Assembly (NCBI GenBank): GCA_902521485.1
Contig: CABYRQ010000004.1
Span: forward strand, 1 to 58,804
DNA length: 58,804 nt
Reading direction: 5' to 3'
Source of the DNA: an uncultured Alphaproteobacteria bacterium
GTDB taxonomy: Bacteria > Pseudomonadota > Alphaproteobacteria > HIMB59
Position 1 is the stretch's first letter; each line of letters starts with the position of its first letter. The notes under the pieces are model-generated. The model ran no database searches. It had not been told where the DNA came from and saw only the letters and a program-made list of their open reading frames with translations. Position numbers and translations under genes: made by a program. Of this stretch, positions 1 through 13,224 are shown piece after piece.

Positions 1-1
1 A

Positions 2-712
2 CCTAAAAGTCTATTTTCAATAAAAGATAAAATTTTAAATGAAATAGACTCTCTTGAAAATTTTGATAGAGAGAAAAAAAATCTTTTGAATAAGTATAAT
101 ATTGATCTTAATAATTTTAAAAAAGAAGCTTTAAAAGTTTCAAATTTAAGAAAAAAAGTGTCAAAAAAAATATTAGAAAATATTAATAAACAATTACCAA
201 TTGTAAATATAGAGCAAGGTGAACTTATATTTAAGTTTTCAGAAAAAAATGAAAATGATTATAACTCTCAAGGATTTGATGAACTAGATGTCTTATTTAG
301 AACTAATAAAAAATCTGAATTTAGCTCAATAAAAAAAGTAGCATCCGGGGGTGAATTGTCACGATTACTTCTCATAATTAAATCATTGTCAGCTAATAAT
401 GATAACAATTTAACTCTCATTTTTGATGAAGTAGATAGTGGTTTGAGCGGGCAAATTGCATCTAATGTCTCTGAAAAAATAAATAATATCTCACAAAAGA
501 ATCAAGTCATAGCCATAACACATTCACCTCAAGTTGCTTCAAAAGCTCACAAACATTGGAGAATTGAGAAAATTATAACAAATGATGAAATGACAAGCCA
601 AATTATTGAGTTAAATGAAGAATCAAGAATTGATGAAATAGCAAGTTTAATAAGTGGAACTAAGATTACTGCAACTGCTAAAAAAGTAGCTTCAGATTTA
701 CTTCAAAAATAA
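2..712 (+). CDS. recN: DNA repair protein RecN, C-terminal part (5' end outside window)
   Basis: RecN is an SMC-like ATPase that acts at DNA double-strand breaks. The frame is open from base 2, so the gene starts upstream of the window; the TTG at 86 is internal, not a start. What is present is the end of the coiled coil and the C-terminal half of the ATPase head. The ABC signature is seen as ASGGELSRLL, followed by the Walker B/D-loop segment LIFDEVDSGLSG and the His switch in AITHSPQVA. The C-terminus (SRIDEIASLISG) is typical of RecN. The gene ends 3 bp before ligA, the usual recN-ligA pairing in Alphaproteobacteria. Identification is secure; only the truncation by the window edge is a limit. 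Confidence 0.95.
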   Translation, partial: PKSLFSIKDKILNEIDSLENFDREKKNLLNKYNIDLNNFKKEALKVSNLRKKVSKKILENINKQLPIVNIEQGELIFKFSEKNENDYNSQGFDELDVLFRTNKKSEFSSIKKVASGGELSRLLLIIKSLSANNDNNLTLIFDEVDSGLSGQIASNVSEKINNISQKNQVIAITHSPQVASKAHKHWRIEKIITNDEMTSQIIELNEESRIDEIASLISGTKITATAKKVASDLLQK

Positions 713-4407
<3,695 letters not shown>

Positions 4408-4411
<4 letters not shown>

Positions 4412-6426
4412 TTAGTATTTTTTTTTAAAAATTCTAACATTCTTTTTTTTCCAGGACTTAATTGTATATTATCGGAAGTGATCTTTTTTGTGAGATTGAA
4501 TTCAGAGTGATCTTCGATAGTATTTGATGAATTTTTTTCAATATTTGAAATTTCATTTAAAAATCTTGACGGTAATGAATAATTATTCATTCCATATGTG
4601 TATCTAGAGGTTGCATAACTTAAATTTAAATCAAACTTTGCCCTAGTAATTCCAACGTAAGCAAGTCTCCTCTCTTCTTCTAATGATTTTGATGAATTTT
4701 GCTCTAAAGCACGAGAACTTGGAAAGATGCCCTCTTCCCAACCTGGTAAATAAACATGGTCAAATTCTAACCCTTTAGCAGCATGCAATGTCATTAGTTT
4801 TACAGAATTAGAGTGTGTTTTTTTTTGATTTTCGTTAACCAAGCCCACATGTTCTAAGAAATCATCCAAATTCTCAAACTCTGAAAGAGCGTTGACAAAT
4901 TCTTTTAAGTTATCAATCCTTGACTCATTTTCTACCTGTTTTAATTTATTTTTTTCATTTTCTAACATTTTTAAATACCCTGACTCCTCAATTATAAAAA
5001 TACCTATATCTTCAAGAGTTGTTTTGTTAATGAGATCAGATGTTTTTTTAATGATCTCAATAAATGGTTTAGTTTTTAACATAAGGGATCCTGGTAAATT
5101 ATTATCGTTATATAACAGTTCTAAAGACTCGAAGAATGATAGTTTTTTCTCTCTTGCATTATCAATTATCAATTTTACTGATTGATCTCCTACTCCTCGT
5201 TTAGGTAAATTAATTACTCTTTCAAATGATAAATCGTCTTTGAAACTATTTGCGAGTTTTAAGTAAGCAAGAATATCTTTTATTTCTTTTCTATCAAAAA
5301 ATCTTGGACCTCCAATAATTTCGTAAGGCAAGGCATATTTTATAAATTTATCCTCAATACTTCTCATTTGGGCAGTTAGTCTCACTAAAACCCCAATGCT
5401 ATTATCATCCTGAAACTTCTTAGATATGTTGTCAGATATCCATAATGACTCCTCTTCTTGAGAGTAAAATGAATTTAAATTTATTTTTTGATCAGGAATG
5501 TTTTTGTTAAAACTTACTAAATCTTTACCTAATCTATTCTTGTTATTAGAAATGATACAAGCTGCTGCCTCTAAAATAGAGCTATTTGAACGGTAATTTT
5601 TTGTTAAGCGAACTACAGGTGAATTAAACTCTTTTGGAAAATTTATGATGTTCTCTATATTTGCACCCCGCCATGCATAAATTGACTGATCATCATCTCC
5701 AACACAAAATAGATTTTTATTAGAATTTAAAATTAATTTAATTAAATCATACTGGATTAAGTTTGTGTCTTGAAATTCATCAATTAATATGTGTTCGATG
5801 AATTTTTGATAAGAATTTCTTATATCTTCGTTATTAAATAATATGGTATAGCTATGTAGAAGGATATCTCCAAAATCTACTGCATTTATTTCAATTAATC
5901 TTTGCTGATAAAAAGAGTAAATATCATCTAATCTCTCTATAGATGAAAATTTAGATATTTTTTTATTTTCATAGAAAAGGATTTTATTATCTTTTAAGTT
6001 TTGAATTTCATTATGATATATTCCTTCGTTTATATCTTTTTCTATCTTACAGTAATCTAATACTTGTTTTAAAAGTTTTTTTTGATCCTCTATGTCTAAT
6101 ATCGTAAAATTAGATTTTAATTTTACTAAATTAGAATGCTTTCTGAGAAATTTTGCAAATATTGAATGAAAAGTACCTATCCAAGGGGTATCAATACTAC
6201 TTTGAAGTTCTAAGTTAACTCTTTCCTTAATTTCATTAGCAGCTTTATTTGTAAAGGTTACAGCTATAATTTTATTAAATTTAACATTTAAATTTTTTAC
6301 AATATAAACGAATCTAGATGTTAAGACTCTAGTTTTCCCAGTTCCAGCACCTGAAAGTACCAAAAGCGGTCCTTTTCTGTGCTCAACTGCAGTTTTTTGT
6401 TCTTTATTTAATTTACTAAGATCCAT
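4408..6426 (-). CDS. uvrD: UvrD/Rep-family ATP-dependent DNA helicase
   Basis: Superfamily 1 3'-5' helicase for nucleotide-excision and mismatch repair. All SF1A motifs are present in order: Walker A SGAGTGKT (Lys31), Walker B DEFQDTN, motif III GDDDQSIYAWRGA, motif IV LTKNYRS, motif V LMTLHAAKGLEFDHV and motif VI RRLAYVGITRAK. The 672 residues are slightly short for UvrD (about 720), mainly in the C-terminal tail. UvrD, PcrA and Rep are hard to separate by eye; the EEGIFPS segment is shared. It is first in a two-gene unit with aminopeptidase P and diverges from mlaA across 37 bp. Confidence 0.93.
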
Positions 6427-6439
6427 AAATTGAATGTAA

Positions 6440-6445
6440 TATAAT
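6440..6445 (+). promoter_or_regulatory. Possible -10 element of mlaA
   Basis: A perfect TATAAT lies 18 bp before the mlaA ATG, in the 37-bp gap between divergent uvrD and mlaA. No good -35 hexamer is seen 16-18 bp upstream. In DNA this AT-rich the match could be chance. Confidence 0.3.
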
Positions 6446-6463
6446 GAATCTAGATTTTAATTT

Positions 6464-7204
6464 ATGATAAAACATTTGAAAGTAATTCTTTTAATAATAT
6501 CTGTTACTTTTTTTCAGACAACTCCCTCATATGCAAATGAGGAAGTTTCAGTATCTGGAATTTCATACGACGAGATATATGACCCGATAGAGCCAATAAA
6601 TAGAGCGGTTTTAAATTTTAATTTCTTTATAGACGATATTGCAATTAGACCAATAGTAAAAACTTACAAATTCATAGCACCAGAGCCTGTTGAAAAAGGA
6701 GTATCGAATTTTTTTAGTAATTTAAAAGAACCAATAAGAACAATTTCTTTTATCTTTCAAGGAGAGTTTAGTAAGTCTTTCAATTCAATCGGAAGATTTA
6801 CTATTAATTCATTAACTAGCTTAGGTACCTTTGACTTAGCCTCAAAAATTGGAATGGAAAAAAATGAAACTGACTTTGGTATTACCCTTGCTAAAGGGGG
6901 TGTATCAAGTGGTCCTTATATAGTAATACCAATTATAGGACCAAGTAATTTGAGAGATTTTAGTGGAGATGTAGTTGAATATTTTGTTGATCCAATATCG
7001 AATAATGTTCCAAATAGGGAGTACATAGCAATAGGAAGTGGTTTAAATGAAAGAGTGGAAATTGATGAACAGTTGGAAAAGGTGAGAGATGCCTCCTCAG
7101 ATAGATATGAGATGATTAAATCAATTTACTACCAAAATAGAAACGCACAACTTGAAGAGGAATATATACAAAACCTACCTGTGCCAAAAATTTATATTGA
7201 ATAG
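6464..7204 (+). CDS. mlaA: MlaA (VacJ) outer-membrane lipid-asymmetry protein
   Basis: Removes mislocalised phospholipids from the outer leaflet of the outer membrane and passes them to MlaC. Family hallmarks are visible: DPIEPINRAVLNFN near residue 40, NFFSNLKEP, GRFTINS, GIGM-type helices and the GPYIVIPIIGPSNLRDFSG block. An N-terminal signal peptide ends near SYA/NEE. The protein has no cysteine at all, so it cannot be a lipoprotein like E. coli MlaA. It is followed by mlaC 27 bp later; the mlaFEDB transporter genes are not in the window. The stop codon lies in a 7-bp AT-rich hairpin (7201-7217). Confidence 0.93.
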   Translation: MIKHLKVILLIISVTFFQTTPSYANEEVSVSGISYDEIYDPIEPINRAVLNFNFFIDDIAIRPIVKTYKFIAPEPVEKGVSNFFSNLKEPIRTISFIFQGEFSKSFNSIGRFTINSLTSLGTFDLASKIGMEKNETDFGITLAKGGVSSGPYIVIPIIGPSNLRDFSGDVVEYFVDPISNNVPNREYIAIGSGLNERVEIDEQLEKVRDASSDRYEMIKSIYYQNRNAQLEEEYIQNLPVPKIYIE

Positions 7205-7231
7205 TTTACCAAACTATATTTACTAACTCAT

Positions 7232-7798
7232 ATGAAAAAAATACTAATTGTATGTGGTATCATTTTTTCTTTTTCAACTATTGAGGCATCAGAGGTTTCA
7301 GAGTGGTTTGAAAAGGAGTCAAGTCAGTTTTTGGAAATAATTAATAATAACGAGGGAACTGAAAGTGAAAATTATGAAAGATATAAATATTTTGTAAATA
7401 AAAATTTTGCAGTTAAGTCAATTGCATATGGTCTTATTGGAGAAAATATTATTAATAAAAGCTCAAAAAGTGAACTATCAATATATTTAAGTGCGTTTAC
7501 GGATTATCTGATAAAAACAATTTATAAATTAGCTAACACAAGCACTTCAAGTTTAATAACTCTTATAGATGTTGATGTAAAAGACAATATTTACATAATA
7601 AAATCAGAAATTTCAGATAGAAAAACTTCTGCAAATCTTTATTGGAAAGTTATAGACACAGGATCATCTTATAAGATTATTGATGTAATAGTTGAGAATA
7701 CCTCTTATTTTGTAACCAAAAAATCAGAATTCAATAAAATATTAAGAAAAAATAGAGGAAGTTTAGAGGCCTTAACTAAAGAAATAAGAAAAATATAG
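7232..7798 (+). CDS. mlaC: MlaC-family periplasmic phospholipid-binding protein
   Basis: Shuttles phospholipid between MlaA in the outer membrane and the MlaFEDB complex in the inner membrane. It has a signal peptide (about 19 residues, ending EAS) and a 188-residue length typical of the Ttg2D/MlaC family. The conserved middle FAVKSIAYGLIGENI matches the family's F-D...A..VLG..W segment, and the C-terminal half alternates strands as in MlaC (WKVIDTGSSYKIIDVIVENTS). Its position right after mlaA supports the call. Sequence similarity by eye is moderate, but context makes it convincing. Confidence 0.85.
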   Translation: MKKILIVCGIIFSFSTIEASEVSEWFEKESSQFLEIINNNEGTESENYERYKYFVNKNFAVKSIAYGLIGENIINKSSKSELSIYLSAFTDYLIKTIYKLANTSTSSLITLIDVDVKDNIYIIKSEISDRKTSANLYWKVIDTGSSYKIIDVIVENTSYFVTKKSEFNKILRKNRGSLEALTKEIRKI

Positions 7799-7806
7799 CT
7801 TAGCAG

Positions 7807-7883
7807 TGGTGGGCCCGGCAGGACTCGAACCTGCGACAACGGCGTTATGAGCACCGCGTTCTAACCAACTGAACTACAGGCCC
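7807..7883 (-). tRNA. tRNA with CAU anticodon, probably tRNA-Ile2 (lysidine-modified)
   Basis: A full cloverleaf is seen: a 7-bp acceptor (GGGCCTG with CGGGCCC), a D arm, a 5-bp anticodon stem (CGGTG/CGCCG) with loop CTCATAA, a T arm (GCAGG/CCTGC), A73 and an encoded CCA. The anticodon CAU fits Met or Ile2. Base pairs C4-G69 and C5-G68, known in E. coli as determinants for the lysidine synthetase TilS and against MetRS, are both present. It would therefore read AUA codons after C34 is converted to lysidine. It lies between convergent mlaC and rpoD. Confidence 0.88.
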
Positions 7884-7901
7884 ATGATTAGATTTGTAAC
7901 T

Positions 7902-7907
7902 ATTATA
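7902..7907 (-). promoter_or_regulatory. Possible -10 element of the tRNA-Ile2 gene
   Basis: A TATAAT on the minus strand ends 18 bp before the first base of the tRNA, a sensible distance for a short 5' leader. The -35 region is not recognisable, so this is tentative. Confidence 0.35.
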
Positions 7908-7949
7908 ATTTTATAAAAAAAAAACAAGAAATATAATTATTGATAAATA

Positions 7950-10001
7950 TTAAGAGTCCATAAAAGATTTGAGTTTTTTAGATCTGATTGGATGTTTTAA
8001 TTTTCTCAAAGCTTTTGCTTCAATTTGTCTAATTCTTTCTCTAGTTACGCTAAATTGTTGGCCTACTTCTTCTAATGTATGGTCTGATGACATTCCTATG
8101 CCAAACCTCATCCTCAAAACTCTCTCCTCTCTTGGAGTTAATGTTGATAATATTTTTGTTGTGGTTTCTCTGAGATTTAATTGCATAACCGCATCTTCAG
8201 GTATTACTGCATTCTTATCTTCAATAAAGTCACCAAGGAAACTATCATCGTCATCACCAATAGGTGTTTCTAAACTTACAGGTTCTTTTGCTATTTTTAG
8301 AACTTTTCTAACTTTTTCAATTGGCATTTTTAATCTTACTGATAACTCCTCTGGTGTGGGTTCTCTTCCAAGTTCAAGAATCAATTGCCGACTTGATCTA
8401 ACAATTTTATTAATTGTTTCAATCATATGCACTGGGATACGAATGGTTCTAGCTTGATCAGCTATTGATCTAGTAATTGCCTGTCTTATCCACCAAGTTG
8501 CATAAGTAGAAAATTTATACCCTCTTCTGTATTCAAATTTATCAACAGCTTTCATTAAACCTATGTTACCCTCTTGGATAAGGTCTAAAAACTGAAGTCC
8601 TCTATTGGTATATTTTTTTGCAATTGATATAACCAAACGTAAATTAGCCTCAATCATTTCTTTTTTGGCCTGATTTGCAGTTCTTTGACCAGATTGTATT
8701 TCTCTTACTTTTTCCTTAAATTCGATAGTATTTTGGTTTGCTAATTTAGATAAGCTTAAAACCTCTTTGTAAATGACTTTTAATTTAACACTATTTTTTT
8801 TAAATAAAGATTTAAAAGACTCATCTGAAGAGATCATGTGTTTCTGGTAAAGAGTGTATGTATCTTTTAAATTATGGTGCTTTAAAAATAAATCTCTGCT
8901 TATTTTATTTTGAGTAGCCAATGTTAACAAAGATACCTCTTTTGATTGTATTTCTTTATTAATTGAATATAGATGAGATATTATTTCCTCTAATTTATGG
9001 GGCTTAATTTTAATTTCATTAAAGTAATTAAGTATCTCATCCTGATATTTTTTTAGCTCTTTAAGTGATTTTAAATCAGATATTTTAGAAATATTCTTAT
9101 TTTTTTTAATTTTAGTGATATTTTCAGAGAGAACTAAAACTCTATCTAACTTTTTTAATATCTCAGGTTTATAGAACTCTTCTATTATGGAAATTGAAAA
9201 GCTCTCATTTTCTATATCCTCTTCATTTGTAGACTCTTGAAGTTTTTCTTTATCTATTTCAATTCCTTGCTCTTTCATTAATTGTTGTTTTTCTTTTAAG
9301 AGAGCTTTCTTTTTATCATTAATTATTTTTTGGATTTCTTTTCTTTTCGAGGAGTTAGAATAAGGATCATTATCTTCATTAAAATATTCATCGAAATCAA
9401 CTATTTCTCTTAAATTAATTTCGTTTTGCTTTACTTGACTAATCCATTTTTTCAAAATATCGATTGATGCTGGACACTCCAGAATTGAGTTCATCATTCT
9501 ATCCAATCCAGACTCTATTCTTTTCGCAATTGCTATTTCACCCTCTCTAGAGAGTAACTCGACATTACCCATTTCTTTGAGATACATACGTACTGGGTCA
9601 TCGCTTTTAACACCAGTTGATTTTTCTTCCTCTTCATTTTCTTCGTTAGAAGAAGATGAATCTGAGTCCGAGCTCGAGGTATATGCCTTAAATAATTTAA
9701 AAAGATCTTCATCAAGATTTTCAATATAATTTAAAAAATCATTAACAGTGATTATAGAGTCTTCAATTTTAGAGTAAGACTTTATATATGTTTTTGCTTT
9801 TGAGGTTAACTCTTTATCAAATTCTTTAGTGATTAATGAAATAAGCTGGCTTTCATTTTCTTTGAAAATTAACTCAAGGGGATTTGATTTAATAGATGAT
9901 TTTTTAGCAATTTTTGGTGTTTTGGACTTTTTTTCTGAAACAGCTTTTTTTTTTAAAATTTTCTTTTTAGTTTTTTTTGTTGTAACTTTTTTTTTTGGCA
10001 T
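7950..10001 (-). CDS. rpoD: RNA polymerase primary sigma factor RpoD (sigma-70)
   Basis: Directs RNA polymerase to housekeeping promoters. The 683 residues run from a Lys-rich tail (1-45) through a region 1.1-like segment and an acidic linker to region 1.2 ([20 protein letters not shown]). A charged non-conserved region follows, then region 2 ([20 protein letters not shown] and [17 protein letters not shown]), region 3, and region 4.2 ([20 protein letters not shown]). It is last in the yqeY-dnaG-rpoD operon and starts 1 bp after the dnaG stop. Downstream of rpoD on the same strand is the tRNA-Ile2 gene. Confidence 0.97.
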   Translation of the reverse strand: MPKKKVTTKKTKKKILKKKAVSEKKSKTPKIAKKSSIKSNPLELIFKENESQLISLITKEFDKELTSKAKTYIKSYSKIEDSIITVNDFLNYIENLDEDLFKLFKAYTSSSDSDSSSSNEENEEEEKSTGVKSDDPVRMYLKEMGNVELLSREGEIAIAKRIESGLDRMMNSILECPASIDILKKWISQVKQNEINLREIVDFDEYFNEDNDPYSNSSKRKEIQKIINDKKKALLKEKQQLMKEQGIEIDKEKLQESTNEEDIENESFSISIIEEFYKPEILKKLDRVLVLSENITKIKKNKNISKISDLKSLKELKKYQDEILNYFNEIKIKPHKLEEIISHLYSINKEIQSKEVSLLTLATQNKISRDLFLKHHNLKDTYTLYQKHMISSDESFKSLFKKNSVKLKVIYKEVLSLSKLANQNTIEFKEKVREIQSGQRTANQAKKEMIEANLRLVISIAKKYTNRGLQFLDLIQEGNIGLMKAVDKFEYRRGYKFSTYATWWIRQAITRSIADQARTIRIPVHMIETINKIVRSSRQLILELGREPTPEELSVRLKMPIEKVRKVLKIAKEPVSLETPIGDDDDSFLGDFIEDKNAVIPEDAVMQLNLRETTTKILSTLTPREERVLRMRFGIGMSSDHTLEEVGQQFSVTRERIRQIEAKALRKLKHPIRSKKLKSFMDS

Positions 10002-10002
10002 A

Positions 10003-11586
10003 TTAACTATTAATATAACTTATTGTTTTCTCGATCTCATTATACGGGTCTTCATTAAAGTTAGGTGATACAAATCTGCACAGCCTTCGAACTTCATTAG
10101 AAAATAGTAAATTTTTTGTAAAATTCAATCCCTTAGAGTCTAATTCCTCGTATATCTCATAAGTCGTTGATTTGAAATGATTTTTTTTGATTATCAAATC
10201 TCGAATTTCTCTAAATTTACCATCAAATTTAGCTGTGGCTATCAAATCAAAGACTCTTTCCCTATTTGATAGGTTTTCAATATAAAAAATGATTAGTGCT
10301 GCAGAAAATTTTGACTTCAAATCAAATTTAAGTTCTAGTTTTTGATTATTTAATTTTGAGTTATTTTTCATAGTTTGCTGATTTAAACTTAATTTATTAA
10401 AATGATTGATTAATATTTTTTTTAATTCAATGTTTGCAATATTATCTAGTAAACTTTTTAAAACTTTAGATCCTTTAAATTGACTATCAACGTCATCACT
10501 TTTACGAAACTTTTCTAAGTATTTTTCTATGAGTTCCTCAATTGATAGTGGTTGATCTATAAGTTTATTTAGTTTGTCAGACATATTTGACTCAATTAAT
10601 TGATCTGGATCAAAATTTTTTGGCAAAAGTACAAATTTTATTCCAAGCTCAAAATTTTTATCAGCAAGTAAATTATTCATTAGTCTTATAGTGGCATTTC
10701 TCCCAGGAATATCTCCATCAAGGCATACAATAATTTCAAATCCTTTCTTGGTAGTTTCAATTAATTTTTCATGATTTATTGATGTCCCGAGAGGGGCTAA
10801 ACAGTTTGAATAACCACTTTGCTCTAATTTTATAACATCAAAATACCCCTCTACTATAATTATTTTTTTATTATTTTGTTTATTAAGTATTTTTTCATTG
10901 AATAGGATTTGCTTTTTTTTAAAAATTTTAGTTTCAGCTGTATTAATATACTTGGGTAAGCTATCATCAATTACCCTACCTCCAAATCCTAAGGTTTTTT
11001 TTTGCATATTAATTATTGGAACCATGACTCTATTAGAAAAAAATAATTTAGAGTTTTTTGATTTACTAAAAATCCCAGCAGCTACTAAATTTTTGATGTC
11101 AAAATTATTTAAAAGTTTTTTTTGTAGGTCATATGAATTTACTGATGAACCTAATTCAAATTTATGGATTATATCCATATCAAACTTTCTTTCTTTTAAT
11201 AAGTAATCTATGTGTTTTTTGGAATTTAATAAATTTTTATGAAATAAGTCTTTTGCAAATAAATTAATTTCATAAATAATATTGTTTAATCTTGATGATT
11301 TATAACTTAATTCAATACCAGCTTTATCTGCTAGTTCATACAAAGCATCTTTAAAACTATATCCTTTAACTTTAATTAAAAAATCAATAACATTTCCATG
11401 TTCTCCGGTGCTAAAACAATGAAATATTTTTTTTTCCTCATTTACTGAAAAAGAAGGAGTTTTTTCCTTTTTAAAAGGACTCAAACCAAAATAATTATTT
11501 CCTTTTTTCTTTAGAGGTACGGATGAGTTAATAATATCAACAATAGACGTTCTGTTTATAACTTCTTTAATATTATCATCTGTCAT
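10003..11586 (-). CDS. dnaG: DNA primase DnaG, with degenerate zinc-binding domain
   Basis: Makes RNA primers at the replication fork. The N-terminal zinc-binding domain fold is retained ([21 protein letters not shown]), but three of the four usual zinc ligands are replaced. By alignment to E. coli C40, H43, C61 and C64 the residues here are Ser36, Lys39, Cys57 and Thr60. The TOPRIM domain is intact: [18 protein letters not shown] and [12 protein letters not shown]. The C-terminal helicase-binding region is short and divergent; total length is 527 residues against about 580 in E. coli. The start overlaps the yqeY stop by 4 bp. I recall similar zinc-ligand loss in other alphaproteobacterial DnaG proteins, but cannot confirm it here. 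Confidence 0.95.
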   Translation of the reverse strand: MTDDNIKEVINRTSIVDIINSSVPLKKKGNNYFGLSPFKKEKTPSFSVNEEKKIFHCFSTGEHGNVIDFLIKVKGYSFKDALYELADKAGIELSYKSSRLNNIIYEINLFAKDLFHKNLLNSKKHIDYLLKERKFDMDIIHKFELGSSVNSYDLQKKLLNNFDIKNLVAAGIFSKSKNSKLFFSNRVMVPIINMQKKTLGFGGRVIDDSLPKYINTAETKIFKKKQILFNEKILNKQNNKKIIIVEGYFDVIKLEQSGYSNCLAPLGTSINHEKLIETTKKGFEIIVCLDGDIPGRNATIRLMNNLLADKNFELGIKFVLLPKNFDPDQLIESNMSDKLNKLIDQPLSIEELIEKYLEKFRKSDDVDSQFKGSKVLKSLLDNIANIELKKILINHFNKLSLNQQTMKNNSKLNNQKLELKFDLKSKFSAALIIFYIENLSNRERVFDLIATAKFDGKFREIRDLIIKKNHFKSTTYEIYEELDSKGLNFTKNLLFSNEVRRLCRFVSPNFNEDPYNEIEKTISYINS

Positions 11587-12041
11587 TCTTTGAAAATATT
11601 TTTGATAATTTTAGAAGCTAAACTCATATCAATTTTATTATTATAATTTTGTTTTAAAAAACCCATTATTTTTCCAAAGTCTTTATTTTCTAAATTATTT
11701 TCATTTATATGATTTGATATAATCTCAACTGTATTTTTCTCATCCAATGTACTTGGGAGAAAATCATTAAGGTAATTAATATCAAATTCTAAGTCCTCTA
11801 TTCTGACTTGATCTTTAGCCTTGGTTGCGAAATCTAGTGACTCTTTTTTTTGTTTAAGTTGGGTTTTAACAATTTTGATTATATTTTCATCAGATAATTT
11901 AAGCACGTCTCTCTCTAGATTCTCTTTAATTAGAAAATTTTTTAACTCAGAATAGACATACCTTGATATTGAAAGTTTTTTCTTATCTCCGCATTTTAAA
12001 GCACTTTTGACATCATCTGAAATTTTTTTTGCCAAACTCAT
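11583..12041 (-). CDS. GatB/YqeY domain protein
   Basis: YqeY proteins resemble the tRNA-binding tail of the GatB amidotransferase subunit; their cellular role is not well established. The 152 residues match the stand-alone family: the SLAKKISDDVKSALK start, the middle LKQKKESLDFATKAKDQ, and the C-terminal GKIMGFLKQNYNNKIDMSLA block that resembles the GatB tail. It is the first gene of the yqeY-dnaG-rpoD operon, a usual alphaproteobacterial order, and diverges from carA over a 43-bp gap that must hold both promoters. Confidence 0.9.
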   Translation of the reverse strand: MSLAKKISDDVKSALKCGDKKKLSISRYVYSELKNFLIKENLERDVLKLSDENIIKIVKTQLKQKKESLDFATKAKDQVRIEDLEFDINYLNDFLPSTLDEKNTVEIISNHINENNLENKDFGKIMGFLKQNYNNKIDMSLASKIIKNIFKE

Positions 12042-12084
12042 TTGAATTTCCTCTTATATAATATACTAATACACATGATTTAAT

Positions 12085-13224
12085 ATGCCCGTATTAGATA
12101 ATAAAACTACAATCAATTATCAAAACGGATATTTAATTTATAATAAAAAATATATTTTCAAAGGTAAGTTTCTATCAAAAGATCAATTTAAGATAGCAGA
12201 AATCTGCTTCAATACCAGTATGACGGGGTATCAGGAGATTTTAACAGATCCTTCATATAAATCTCAATTTATAAATTTTACCTTTCCTTTGATTGGTATT
12301 GTTGGATGTAATAATGAAGATTATGAGTCATGGAAAATACATGCATCTGGCTTAATATGTAATGAATTATTTGAATTAAGTTCAAATTGGAGAGCACAAA
12401 TAGATTTTTCAAATTGGATTATTAGTCAAAATTCTTGTGCTTTTTTTGATTTAGATACAAGGGCTTTAACAAAAATTGTGAGAAATTCTGGACCAAAAAA
12501 TATAATGCTATGTTCTGAAAAATATTTTGAAACCAAAGGTATAGAAGAAATTTGTAAACAAATAGATAAAAGTCTATCTCTAGAGGAGAATGATGTAATT
12601 AAAGATTTTACAAGAGAACTGAAAATAGAAAAACAAGAGATAACTAAAACAAAGTACTCAATAGCTTTCTTAAATTTTGGAGCGAAAGATAATATTAAGA
12701 AAAACTTATACTCCAGAAATTGTAAGATAGAGGAATTTGATATGAATTTTAATGCTGACGATATTATTAATAGAAATTTTGATGGTTTTTTTTTAAGTAA
12801 TGGCCCAGGTGATCCTAAAAAAGTTTATGAAAATATAAAAACTGAATTAAATAAATTACTAAAACAAAAAATACCTACTTTCGGCATATGCTTGGGTCAT
12901 CAAATATTGAGTTTAGCATTTAACGCCTCTACTGCTCGGATGGAAAAAGGCCATCGAGGTGGTAATCATCCGGTAAAAAACTTGGAAACAAACAAGGTTG
13001 AAATTACATCTCAAAATCATGGATTTGTAGTTTTAGATGAAAATTTTCCATCTAATCTTCAAATAACACATAAATCATTGTTTGATAAAACTATTGATGG
13101 GATGAGGGCTAATGATCAACCTTTATTTTCTGTTCAATATCATCCAGAGTCTAGCCCTGGACCACATGACAGCAGATATCTTTTTGATGAATTTATAAAT
13201 TTAATGGAAAATAATGCCAGCTAG
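12085..13224 (+). CDS. carA: Carbamoyl-phosphate synthase small (glutaminase) subunit
   Basis: Hydrolyses glutamine and channels ammonia to CarB for carbamoyl phosphate, the precursor of pyrimidines and arginine. The N-terminal CarA domain shows [17 protein letters not shown]. The class I glutamine amidotransferase domain has the nucleophile Cys269 in [10 protein letters not shown] and His353/Glu355 in VQYHPES. The 379-residue length is normal. It overlaps carB by 11 bp, which suggests coupled translation of the two subunits. In the 43-bp gap upstream a TATAAT at 12057-12062 is a weak -10 candidate with no good -35. Confidence 0.97.
   Translation: MPVLDNKTTINYQNGYLIYNKKYIFKGKFLSKDQFKIAEICFNTSMTGYQEILTDPSYKSQFINFTFPLIGIVGCNNEDYESWKIHASGLICNELFELSSNWRAQIDFSNWIISQNSCAFFDLDTRALTKIVRNSGPKNIMLCSEKYFETKGIEEICKQIDKSLSLEENDVIKDFTRELKIEKQEITKTKYSIAFLNFGAKDNIKKNLYSRNCKIEEFDMNFNADDIINRNFDGFFLSNGPGDPKKVYENIKTELNKLLKQKIPTFGICLGHQILSLAFNASTARMEKGHRGGNHPVKNLETNKVEITSQNHGFVVLDENFPSNLQITHKSLFDKTIDGMRANDQPLFSVQYHPESSPGPHDSRYLFDEFINLMENNAS

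Noticed and set aside
86..712. A separate short gene starting at the TTG at 86
   Set aside because: The frame is open to base 2 and the product is the RecN head; this is an internal codon of a gene cut by the window edge.
7201..7217. 7-bp AT-rich hairpin at the mlaA stop codon as a terminator
   Set aside because: The stem is almost all A-T with a 3-base loop and no run of T after it; mlaC follows at once, so termination is unlikely.
7969..8457. Plus-strand open frame opposite rpoD
   Set aside because: It is antisense to conserved rpoD coding sequence and its product has no recognisable features; the same holds for the other long antisense frames in carB, cobT, ligA and secA-flanking genes.
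12042..12084. Defined divergent promoter between yqeY and carA
   Set aside because: A TATAAT is present at 12057-12062 but no acceptable -35 is found on either strand, so I do not call a promoter.
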